64,000 bases of DNA from Candidatus Dietzia intestinipullorum (lineage in GTDB: Bacteria > Actinomycetota > Actinomycetes > Mycobacteriales > Mycobacteriaceae), in contig DWWP01000021.1 of assembly GCA_019119635.1 (NCBI GenBank), positions 1 to 64,000 of the forward strand. The letters run 5' to 3'. The notes under the pieces are model-generated. The model worked only from the letters and a program-made list of their open reading frames with translations, was not told the origin of the DNA and did no database searches. Positions 1-7,624 of this stretch are shown here, in pieces; position 1 is the stretch's first letter, and every line of letters begins with the position of its first letter. The position numbers and the translations under genes are program-made.

Positions 1-108
1 GCGACAATACCAGCGCACCGCCCACAGGATCACATCACCCTGGAAATGGCGCCACTTGAAATCCGTCATCGTTCCGTCCGTCCAATCTCCGCCAAGCATG
101 CTCAAGCT

Positions 109-1629
109 TCACGATTTTTGCAACAGAGCCGCGAGGCGCTTTTCCACCTGACTCTCCAGCGGGACCTTTCGACTGTCCGGCGGTGTGGCAGGCCGGGCGC
201 GGCCCCGCTTCGCGGCACGCCGCTCGGCGCGGACGCGCTGGGCGCGACGGTGCCAGTAGGTCGGCGTCGCCGCATCGTCGGTGCGGTGGTCGGTGGTGGG
301 GTGGCCGGCGGGGACACCGGGGTGCGTGCGCTTCTGCTGCGCGTCCCACTTCGCCTGTTCCGCCCGGGCCTGCTCGCGGCGATATGCGGCGACGGGCCCG
401 GAGGGTCTGGTGACCACGGTCTTGCCGTCGGGTGTGGTGATGGTGAGGGTGCCGTCCGGGGCCATGCGGTAGTCCCAGCCGGAGAAGGTCTTGAACCGGT
501 GGTGTCTTCGGCAGAAGATCAGGTTGTTCCGCTCGAGCGTGGGGCCGCCGCGTGCGGGATCATCGTGGTTGAAGGGCACCAGGTGATCGAGGTCCCCGTA
601 CTCGGCGTCGCGGGTGCAGCCGGGGTGTCGGCAGGTGCCGTCGCGGAGCCTGATCGCCCGCGCGAGCGCGGCACCCGGGCGGTACTTCTGCGCGTGCTCG
701 GGATCGTCTGCGGCGCCCATGGTGGGGTCGACACGCTCGAGGGTCGCGCCCGCGCTGGAGCCCAGTAGCGCCAGCAGTGCCCGGATCGAGGAGTCGCCCG
801 TGCGGGGGAACTGCACCACCGGCTCGCCATCGGCGGTCCCGGGCCCGGCGATCACCGTGACCCTCGGGCGCAGTGGCGAGTCGGACGAGCCGTCGCCCCG
901 CTGACCGAGCACCAACGACATCAGCGCGTCCGCACGGCGTTCGGCGAGGCTGTAGTGGGCGAGATCCGCGAATTCCTCGGCACGCTGGTCGAGCTTCTCC
1001 GCGAGGACGGCGGCCTCGTCGGAGGCGAGGGTCGCCCACACGGTCGACATGCCGTCGGCGCCCCTGCTGACGGTCACCCCGCGGTCGCGGCTCGCGTCTT
1101 CCCGGCGCTGCCGGATCCCGTCGGCGTCGTGACGAGCGATGATCTCGTCCACCATGCCCCGGACCGCCCCCTCCCCGGGTCGCTCCCCCGCCTCGATGGC
1201 GGCGAGATAGGCGTCGACCGCCTCCTGCTGGACGCGGGACAGGACCGCGGGATCGACGGTGCGCATCTGACGGGCGAGCAGCTCGGCGGCCCGTTGGTCC
1301 AGACGGCCGGCGGCCAGGGCCGCCAGGACCGCGGGGTAGCGCTCGGTGAGGTCCACCGAGAGGGAGACCATGGTCGCGGCACGGCCGGACGACAACGGGA
1401 ACACCGCGATCAGATGGGTGCAGCACACCTCGAACGGGTCGACGACGGCATAACCCGGGCGCACGTCGTCGCGGGCACCGGAGGCCTCCTCGTGGACACA
1501 CTCGCGGTACAGCGCGTAACAGGCCTTGAGGCGGGCGGCGTCGGCGCGATTGTCGGCCTCCCAGGCCGCACGGGAGGCCGCGGACAGGTCGGCGATCACC
1601 GAGCCACCGATACCGCTCGAGCCCTGCAT
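109..1629 (-). CDS. DUF222 / 13E12-repeat family HNH endonuclease-like protein
   Basis: The protein has 506 residues. An N-terminal DUF222 region (about 10-300) contains the family's AELLARQMR-type helix near 115-123. A C-terminal HNH nuclease fold follows: CRHPGC at 333-338, DLDH at 346-349, NN at 368-369 and CRRHH at 373-377. These cysteines and histidines fit a zinc-stabilised beta-beta-alpha metal nuclease site. The last 110 residues are Arg/Ala/Thr-rich and probably disordered. The family is multicopy in mycolic-acid actinobacteria (REP13E12 genes in M. tuberculosis), and its biological role is not firmly known. GAGGGGG lies just before the ATG. An SOS-box-like palindrome at 1684-1697 suggests DNA-damage induction. 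The family call is firm; nuclease activity is inferred. Confidence 0.9.
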   Translation of the reverse strand: MQGSSGIGGSVIADLSAASRAAWEADNRADAARLKACYALYRECVHEEASGARDDVRPGYAVVDPFEVCCTHLIAVFPLSSGRAATMVSLSVDLTERYPAVLAALAAGRLDQRAAELLARQMRTVDPAVLSRVQQEAVDAYLAAIEAGERPGEGAVRGMVDEIIARHDADGIRQRREDASRDRGVTVSRGADGMSTVWATLASDEAAVLAEKLDQRAEEFADLAHYSLAERRADALMSLVLGQRGDGSSDSPLRPRVTVIAGPGTADGEPVVQFPRTGDSSIRALLALLGSSAGATLERVDPTMGAADDPEHAQKYRPGAALARAIRLRDGTCRHPGCTRDAEYGDLDHLVPFNHDDPARGGPTLERNNLIFCRRHHRFKTFSGWDYRMAPDGTLTITTPDGKTVVTRPSGPVAAYRREQARAEQAKWDAQQKRTHPGVPAGHPTTDHRTDDAATPTYWHRRAQRVRAERRAAKRGRARPATPPDSRKVPLESQVEKRLAALLQKS

Positions 1630-1683
1630 GTCCGCACCCCCTCGCGTCCGCTTATTTCGAATCTACGTTCTAGAGTAGTCGAC

Positions 1684-1697
1684 CGAACGCGTGTTCG
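1684..1697. promoter_or_regulatory. LexA (SOS) box upstream of the DUF222/HNH gene
   Basis: CGAACGCGTGTTCG has arms CGAAC and GTTCG around four bases. This matches the actinobacterial/Gram-positive SOS-box form CGAAC-N4-GTTCG. It lies 55-68 bases upstream of the start of the leftward DUF222/HNH gene, where a promoter would be expected. Some M. tuberculosis REP13E12 genes are known to carry such boxes. LexA binding here is inferred. Confidence 0.65.
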
Positions 1698-1864
1698 CAA
1701 CCGACTTCGGCGTGCAGCCGCGAACCCGGGGGAGATCGGCACCGACTCCCGGACGCGTACGAGGGACACCGCGATACTGGGCCCACACCCGGGGCCTCGT
1801 CGGCGCCGGGCCGGACCCCCGCTCCCCCGCGGCCTCGGCGGCACGCACGACTGCCCGTGCCGTC

Positions 1865-2515
1865 ATGCGACTGCCCGTGACCACGGTCGTCGTCGCGCTG
1901 GTGGTGACCGGCGTGGCCGCGGAAGCGCTGTGGACACCGGTGCGGTCGGCGTCGTGGTTCGACGGCGTCGCCTACGGCGCCCGCCGCTGACCGGGCCGTG
2001 GTTCGGCCTCACACCACTGCATCATCTGTCCCTGATCGTCCTGGCAGCACTCGGTATCGGCGATCAGCGTCCTCACGGCGGCCGCCGCACGGCTCGTCTC
2101 GCCTTCCTGATCCTCGGGGGGCTCGCCGACCCCATGCATCTGATCGCGTTCGTCGTCGTCCTCCTCGCGGCTGAGCGGTGGTACTCCGGCGCGGAGCAAG
2201 GACTGAGGCCGCGGACGCGGCGCGAGACCAGGCTGCTCGTCTCCGCCGGCAGGTGGTTCCTCGCCGCGGTCCACGTGGTGGTCTACTTCTTCCCGTCCAC
2301 CGGCCCGCTCGGGCCCACCGAGGCCGCCCAGGAGTTTCGGGAGGACGGCGCGGAGGTCCTCTCCCTCTCCGGCGCGCCGTTGGCCCGGTCGGAGGCCGGG
2401 GACGGCCTGAAGGCACTGGACCGGGGCGGCCGTGGGGCGCGCCTATCTTCCGGGCGCCACGCCGCGCCAGCTCGCCGCGCTCGCGCGGTCGGGCGCGGGC
2501 GCGGGCGCGGAGTAG
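1865..2515 (+). pseudogene. Frame-disrupted small membrane protein gene
   Basis: Coding-like sequence runs across two frames. Residues from ATG 1865 give a hydrophobic N-terminus (VTTVVVALVVTGVAAEALW) that stops at 1990. The +1-shifted frame carries two strongly hydrophobic segments, LHHLSLIVLAALGIG and LIAFVVVLLAAERWY, plus VHVVVYFF, through about 2430. The original frame then resumes with AYLPGATPRQLAALARSG and stops at 2513-2515. The hydrophobic helices and the clean restored terminus suggest a roughly 215-residue multi-pass protein broken by two compensating indels, or two base-calling errors. I do not recognise the family. The start is uncertain, with no clear ribosome site. It could also be a chance hydrophobic reading, since no homology test was possible. 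Confidence 0.4.
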
Positions 2516-2545
2516 CCGAGGCCGCGAGCCGACCGCCCCGAGCGA

Positions 2546-4051
2546 CTACAGCACCCCCGACATCAACCGGAAGACGTTGTCCCGGTACTTCTCGTGCCAC
2601 GGGCGGGCCCGCCAGTCGTGCAGGTCGAGCTGGTCGGAGACCGCAGCGTACCCGTCGAGGACCCCGACGGCGTCCCGGACCACCTCCGGATCGATGATCA
2701 TCAGGGTGACCTCGCCGTTCTGGCTGAACGAGCGCATGTCCATGTTGGAGGAGCCGATGGTGAGGATGTCGTCGTCGACGAGGATGAACTTGGAGTGCAG
2801 GATGTCCGGGAACGGGTATCGCAGCACCCTGACGCCGGCGTTCAGCAGCTCCTCGAAGTACGACTGCTGGGCGTGGTGGATCATCCGGGTATCGGCCTTG
2901 CGACTGGTCACCAGAGTGACGTCGACGCCGCGGTTGACGGCGCCGGTGACGGCGTAGAGCAGCGAGTCGTCGGGGATGAAGTAGGGCGTACAGATCACCA
3001 CCCTGTCGACGGCCCTGTAGAGGATGTCGGTGAACAGTCGGAGGTTGTTCTCGTCGGGGAAACCCGGGCCCGACGGCAACACCTGGACTGCCGAGCCGAC
3101 GCCGCCCTCCTCGTCGGGCCGTCCCGCCGCCCCGGGGCCGGCGCCCACGAGGCCGCCGAGGTCCTCGTCCGTCTCGATGTACCAGTCCGAGGCGAACACG
3201 AGATCCAGCGCGGTGACGACGGGCCCGCCGGCCACGACGTTGAGTTCGACCCACCGCCGTCCCAGCCGGGCCGCGGAGCGACGACGGTACTGCGGCTCGA
3301 TGAGGTTGGCGCTGCCGGTGAACGCGGACTCTCCGTCGACGACGACGATCTTGCGGTGATTGCGCAGGTCCGGCCGGGACGGGCGCCATCGGCTCGCCCG
3401 GAGCGGCAGGAGCGGATGGAACTCGATGTCGGACCGCCGGAGCCGCGCGAGGAGCGCCCGGTAGCCCGGGACCCGCGCCGTCCCGACGTGGTCGTAGAGC
3501 AATCGCACCGAGACGCCGCGCGCGGTGGCCCGCTCGAGGGCGTCCAGCACCGGACCCGCGTACTCCGGGTCATCGGAGACCGCGTAGAAGAGCACGTGCA
3601 CGTACCGCTCGGCGGCGTCGACGGCCTCGACCAGCCACCGGAACGACTGCTCGTAATCGGGGAGCAGACGGAGCCGGTTACCGAGGCGGATGGGGAACGC
3701 CCCAAGCCGGCGGTTCATGTCGACCGTCGCACGGAGCCGCAGGTCATGGGGGACGACGGCGTCGATGTCGTCGGTGTGCCGGAGGGCCTCGGCCAGCTCC
3801 GCGTGGATCCGGCGCTGTAGGTCCTGCCGCTTCCTCGACAGTCGGTTGGTGCCGAACACGCCGAACAGCGGGAGGGCGATCAGCGGGACCAGGAAGATGG
3901 CCAGGAGCCACGCCATCGCGGTGTTCGGTCGACGACCGCCCGGGATGATCCCGACGACGACGACGCGGATCACCATCTCCAGGGCCATCGCGGAGATCGC
4001 GAGCCACGCCGGGAGCCACCCGAGGATGAACGCGGTCAGCGGCCAGATCAT
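2546..4051 (-). CDS. cls: Cardiolipin synthase (phospholipase D superfamily)
   Basis: The enzyme has 501 residues and probably makes cardiolipin from phosphatidylglycerol at the inner membrane. Two N-terminal membrane helices (about 5-28 and 46-66, with LLAIFLVPLIALPLFGVFG) match the Cls anchor/PLDN region. Two PLD (HKD) motifs follow: HRKIVVVDGESAFTGSANL in the middle and HSKFILVDDDILTIGSSNMDMRS near the C-terminus. Both keep His, Lys and Asp plus the downstream Gly-Ser-x-Asn. Its length is typical of ClsA-type enzymes. It converges with the disrupted gene at 1865-2515 and ends six bases after the ptsI stop in the same orientation, so it may be read through from ptsI, though the functions look unrelated. 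Actinobacteria may also use a CDP-alcohol-type cardiolipin synthase, so this could be a second enzyme. Confidence 0.85.
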   Translation of the reverse strand: MIWPLTAFILGWLPAWLAISAMALEMVIRVVVVGIIPGGRRPNTAMAWLLAIFLVPLIALPLFGVFGTNRLSRKRQDLQRRIHAELAEALRHTDDIDAVVPHDLRLRATVDMNRRLGAFPIRLGNRLRLLPDYEQSFRWLVEAVDAAERYVHVLFYAVSDDPEYAGPVLDALERATARGVSVRLLYDHVGTARVPGYRALLARLRRSDIEFHPLLPLRASRWRPSRPDLRNHRKIVVVDGESAFTGSANLIEPQYRRRSAARLGRRWVELNVVAGGPVVTALDLVFASDWYIETDEDLGGLVGAGPGAAGRPDEEGGVGSAVQVLPSGPGFPDENNLRLFTDILYRAVDRVVICTPYFIPDDSLLYAVTGAVNRGVDVTLVTSRKADTRMIHHAQQSYFEELLNAGVRVLRYPFPDILHSKFILVDDDILTIGSSNMDMRSFSQNGEVTLMIIDPEVVRDAVGVLDGYAAVSDQLDLHDWRARPWHEKYRDNVFRLMSGVL

Positions 4052-4057
4052 CCGGGC

Positions 4058-5770
4058 TCAGCCCGACCGGGCCATCACGGCGGCGCGGGCGTCGCGGGCG
4101 GTGTCGCAGTCCAGGGCCGCGGTGGCGAGCTCCCGACACTGCTCGAGCGTGCGCCCGGTCAGGGCGGCGCCGACGTGGGGCAGGGCCGCGTCCGCCACCG
4201 ACAGGGAGCTGACGCCCAGCCCCAGCAACACGCACGCGAGGTGCGGGTCGGCGGCGGCCTCACCGCACACACCGACCGGCACGGTGCGCCCGCCGGGAGC
4301 GCGGCCCGCCGCCTCGGCCACGGAGCGGATCAAGCGCAACACGGCCGGCTGCCACGGATCGGTGAGCGCCGCGAGGTCGGAGGACATGCGGTCGGCGGCC
4401 ATGACGTACTGGGTGAGGTCGTTGGTGCCGATCGACAGGAAGTCCACGTGCGGCAGGAAGCGGTCCACCGCCACGGCCACGGACGGCACCTCCACCATGA
4501 TCCCGGGCGTGAGGCCCCGTGCGCGGCAGCGCTCGGCGAAGTCGGCGGCCTCGTCGACGGTGGCGATCATCGGCGCCATCACCCACGGTGAGGACTGCGC
4601 GCCGCCCACCCGGCGGCCGGCCTCGGCGAGGGCGTCGAGCTGCCGGTCGACCAGCCCGCGGTCGAGCAGGTCCACGCGGATGCCGCGGACGCCCAGCGCC
4701 GGGTTCTCCTCCTCCGCCATACCGGCGAAGGCCAACGGCTTGTCGGACCCGGCGTCGAGGGTGCGGGTGACCACCTTGGAGTCGGGGAAGGCGCCGAGGA
4801 CGCGGGCGTACATCTCGGCCTGCTCGTCGACCGTCGGCTCGGCGGGGCGGTCGAGGAACGCCAGCTCGGTGCGGAACAAGCCGATTCCTGCGCCCTGTCC
4901 CGCGGCGGCCCGCTGAGCCCCGTCGGCGTCCTGGACGTTGGCCAACAGGTCCACCGGGTGGCCGTCCGCGAGGGCCGCGGGCCCGGTCCACGTGGCGGCC
5001 TTCTCGCGCACCCGGCGATCCGCCGCCGCGGCCTCGGACGCCGAGTCCGCGTCCGGGTCGACCGCGACGGTTCCCGCTCCCCCGTCCACGAGCACCCGCG
5101 CCCCGTCGGGGACCGCGGTGAGGCCGCCCGCCGCCACCACGCAGGGGATCCCGAGTTGGCGGGCGATGATCGCGGTGTGGGAGGTGGGGCCGCCGTGCTC
5201 GATGACCAGACCCAGGACCATGTCCGCGTCCAGTCCGGCGGTGTCGGCCGGGGCCAGGTCGTCGGCCAGGAGCACCCCCGGCTCGTCGAAGGCGGGGATC
5301 CCGGGCTCGGGCAGGCCGCGGAGCTCGGCCACGACCCGGGCGCAGATGTCGCGGAGGTCGGTGACGCGCTCGGCCTGACGCGCCCCGGCCTTGACGAACA
5401 TGGCCGCGAACGTCTCGGTGGCCGCGACCGTCGCCTCCTCCACCGAGCGGCCCTTCTTCAGTTCCCTGACCACCGTCTTGGCCCAGCCGCGGTCGCGGGC
5501 GAGGCCGGCGTTGGCCGTGAGGACCTCGGCGCTGACGCCGGTGGCCAGGGCCGCGCGCTGGGCGAGCCGCTCGGCGACGGTCGCGGCGGCCTCGGTGAAC
5601 CGCTGCTTTCCGCGCTCCACCTGCTCCTCGTCCGGCTGCGTCCCGCCCTCGGGCGCCGCGGGCGGGTCGAGTGTCTCCGCTCGCCGCACCCACCGGGCGG
5701 TGCCGTAGGCGAGGCCGGCGACCACGCCGGTACCCCGGATCGAGGAACGTGGCTGCGAAGTGTCGGTCAT
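4058..5770 (-). CDS. ptsI: PTS enzyme I (phosphoenolpyruvate-protein phosphotransferase)
   Basis: This cytoplasmic enzyme takes phosphate from PEP and passes it to HPr. I chose ATG 5770 (MTDTSQ); 13 upstream in-frame residues look non-coding. That gives 570 residues, normal for EI. The HPr-binding N-domain is followed by the phospho-histidine motif GGPTSHTAIIARQLGIP with active His198. The PEP-binding TIM barrel has EEENPALGVRGIR, GTNDLTQYVMA (metal/PEP loop) and GVCGEAA with the conserved catalytic Cys near the C-terminus. It is divergent from fruR-fruK-fruA-ptsH, so all general and fructose-specific PTS parts are together, as in other actinobacteria. Control by the DeoR-type FruR through the 94-bp divergent region is likely. 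Confidence 0.96.
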   Translation of the reverse strand: MTDTSQPRSSIRGTGVVAGLAYGTARWVRRAETLDPPAAPEGGTQPDEEQVERGKQRFTEAAATVAERLAQRAALATGVSAEVLTANAGLARDRGWAKTVVRELKKGRSVEEATVAATETFAAMFVKAGARQAERVTDLRDICARVVAELRGLPEPGIPAFDEPGVLLADDLAPADTAGLDADMVLGLVIEHGGPTSHTAIIARQLGIPCVVAAGGLTAVPDGARVLVDGGAGTVAVDPDADSASEAAAADRRVREKAATWTGPAALADGHPVDLLANVQDADGAQRAAAGQGAGIGLFRTELAFLDRPAEPTVDEQAEMYARVLGAFPDSKVVTRTLDAGSDKPLAFAGMAEEENPALGVRGIRVDLLDRGLVDRQLDALAEAGRRVGGAQSSPWVMAPMIATVDEAADFAERCRARGLTPGIMVEVPSVAVAVDRFLPHVDFLSIGTNDLTQYVMAADRMSSDLAALTDPWQPAVLRLIRSVAEAAGRAPGGRTVPVGVCGEAAADPHLACVLLGLGVSSLSVADAALPHVGAALTGRTLEQCRELATAALDCDTARDARAAVMARSG

Positions 5771-5864
5771 GTGATGAGGATAACGAAAATGGCTTGACTT
5801 TCCAACCACTTCGGGCAGAATCCAACATAGTCAGTCAGATCACGTCTGCCGAAGGGAGGCGCAA
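5771..5864. promoter_or_regulatory. Divergent promoter region ptsI / fruR
   Basis: This is a 94-bp AT-richer gap between two divergent starts. A rightward -35-like TTGACT sits at 5794-5799, without a convincing -10 at the usual spacing. The fruR ribosome site GAAGGGAGG is at 5851-5859. It is the only place from which both ptsI and the fru operon can be controlled, so operators for the DeoR regulator are expected here. I see no clear palindrome. Confidence 0.5.
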
Positions 5865-6632
5865 GTGTACGGACGGGAACGGCGCCGCCACATCACCGAT
5901 GTCCTCGCGGCCTCCGGGCGCGTCTCCGTCACGGATCTCGCCTCCGGCCTGGACGTGAGCGCCGAGACGATCCGGCGCGACCTCTCCACGCTCGAGGCCG
6001 AGGGGCGGCTGGAACGCACGCACGGCGGCGCCGTCCCCGTGCTGCCCGGCGGTCGCACGGAGCGGACCCTCGACGCGCGCCGGGGCGAGAACGTCGCGGC
6101 GAAGCAGGCGATCGGCCGGGCCGCCCTCGGACTGCTCCCGGACGCGGGCGGGAGCATCCTGCTGGACGCCGGGACCACCACCGCCCGACTCGCGGAGGCG
6201 CTGCCCCCGGATCACGACCTGACCGTGGTCACCAATTCGGTCCCGCTGGCCGACTCCCTCCACCGCGCCGGCACCGACCGGCTCCATCTCCTGGGCGGGC
6301 AGGTCCGCGGGCTCACCGGCGCCTGCGTCGGCGTCCCGGTGATCCGGGCGCTGGACGCGATCCGGGTGGACGTCGCGTTCCTCGGCACCAACGGCCTGCA
6401 CGGCGAGCGCGGGCTGACCACCCAGGACCCGGACGAGGCCGCGGTCAAGACCGCCATGTGCGGGGCCGCCCGCCGGGTGGTCGTGCTCGCCGACTCCGCC
6501 AAGATCGGCCACGAGTTCCTCGTCGGCTTCGCCCCGCTCGAGGCCGTCGACGTCCTGGTCACCGACGCCGCGCCCACGGGGCCGCTGGCCGACGCGCTCC
6601 ACGAGCGGGAGATCGAGGTCCTGCTGCCATGA
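5865..6632 (+). CDS. fruR: DeoR-family transcriptional regulator of the fructose PTS operon
   Basis: The protein has 255 residues. The GTG start is set by GAAGGGAGG five bases upstream. The N-terminal DeoR winged helix-turn-helix includes YGRERRRHITDVLA, VTDLASGLDVSAETIRRDLSTLE and THGGAV (about 1-57), which is the DeoR signature. The C-terminal sugar-phosphate sensor domain has GSILLDAGTTTARLAE and FLGTNGLHGERGLTT (about 85-180). The inducer is probably fructose-1-phosphate, as inferred from family and neighbours. Its stop overlaps the fruK start (ATGA), so regulator and kinase are translationally coupled. It probably represses both its own operon and ptsI. Confidence 0.92.
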   Translation: MYGRERRRHITDVLAASGRVSVTDLASGLDVSAETIRRDLSTLEAEGRLERTHGGAVPVLPGGRTERTLDARRGENVAAKQAIGRAALGLLPDAGGSILLDAGTTTARLAEALPPDHDLTVVTNSVPLADSLHRAGTDRLHLLGGQVRGLTGACVGVPVIRALDAIRVDVAFLGTNGLHGERGLTTQDPDEAAVKTAMCGAARRVVVLADSAKIGHEFLVGFAPLEAVDVLVTDAAPTGPLADALHEREIEVLLP

Positions 6633-7624
6633 TCGTCACGCTCACCATGAACCCGTCGGTCGACCGCACCGCCACGCTGCCCGGCCCGCTCACCGTCGGC
6701 GGGGTCAACCGCATCGCCTCCGTCGACGACGCCCCGGGCGGCAAGGGGGTCAACGTCACCCGCGTCCTCGCCGCCGGCGGGGTGCCCACGACCGCGGTGT
6801 TCCCCGCCCCGACCGGGGACCCGTTCGTCGCCATGTGCCGCGACGCGGACATCCCCGTCACCGTCGTCCCCGCCACCACCGGCGTCCGAGTCAACCTCAC
6901 CGTCACCGACCCCGACGGCACCACCACCAAGCTCAACGAGCCGGGCGCCACACCCGCCCCTGCCGCCCTCGACGCTCTCGGCGACACCCTCGACGAGCTC
7001 GCCGGCCGGGCACGCTGGATGGTCCTGTGCGGATCGCTCCCCCGCGGCGTGCCCGACGACTTCTACGCCGACCTCGTGGTCCGTCTGCGATCCACCGGGG
7101 CGCGCGTTGCCGTCGACACCTCCGACGCACCCCTGGCTGCCCTCGCCTCCCACTTGCCCGCGGCAGCCCCCGACCTGGTCAAACCCAACGGGGAGGAACT
7201 CGGGCAGCTGGCCGGGGTCGACGGCGTGGAGCTCGAACGCCGCGCCGCGAACGGGTACCTCGACCCGATCATCGCCACGGCCACCGGCCTGCGCGAGCGG
7301 GGCCTCGGCACCGCCCTGATCACCCTCGGTGGCGCCGGGGCGGTCCTGGTCGACGACGACGAGGTGTGGCACGCGAGATCCGGACCCGTCCGCGTGCGAT
7401 CCACCGTCGGCGCCGGCGACTCCTCGCTCGCCGGATACCTGCTCGCCGAGTCCCACGGGCTGCCGCCCCGGGAGCGGCTGGCCTGGGCCGTCGCCCACGG
7501 CGCCACGGCGGCCTCCCTCGACGGCACCGGACTCCCCCTCGGCCTCGACCCCACAGGCGTCGAGGTCACCCTCACGCGACTCGATCGATCCCCCCAGCCC
7601 CACACAGACGAAGGAAGGCCATGA
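6629..7624 (+). CDS. fruK: 1-phosphofructokinase
   Basis: This enzyme phosphorylates the fructose-1-phosphate produced by FruA to fructose-1,6-bisphosphate using ATP. ATG 6629 overlaps the fruR stop; the product has 331 residues, normal for FruK. PfkB-family motifs are present: DDAPGGKGVNVTRVL at 33-47 (substrate loop) and STVGAGDSSLAGYLLA at 258-273, holding the anion hole and catalytic base Asp264. MTMNPSVDRT at 6-15 is the usual N-terminal signature. The gene ends in an ATGA overlap with fruA. Specificity for fructose-1-phosphate rather than tagatose-6-phosphate is inferred from the fruA neighbour. Confidence 0.95.
   Translation: MIVTLTMNPSVDRTATLPGPLTVGGVNRIASVDDAPGGKGVNVTRVLAAGGVPTTAVFPAPTGDPFVAMCRDADIPVTVVPATTGVRVNLTVTDPDGTTTKLNEPGATPAPAALDALGDTLDELAGRARWMVLCGSLPRGVPDDFYADLVVRLRSTGARVAVDTSDAPLAALASHLPAAAPDLVKPNGEELGQLAGVDGVELERRAANGYLDPIIATATGLRERGLGTALITLGGAGAVLVDDDEVWHARSGPVRVRSTVGAGDSSLAGYLLAESHGLPPRERLAWAVAHGATAASLDGTGLPLGLDPTGVEVTLTRLDRSPQPHTDEGRP

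Noticed and set aside
955..2697. A 580-codon rightward reading frame overlapping the DUF222/HNH gene and reaching into cls
   Set aside because: Its first half is Arg/Gly/His-rich antisense sequence of the nuclease gene and its end is antisense to cls. Only the 1990-2430 part looks protein-like, and I described that as part of the broken gene.
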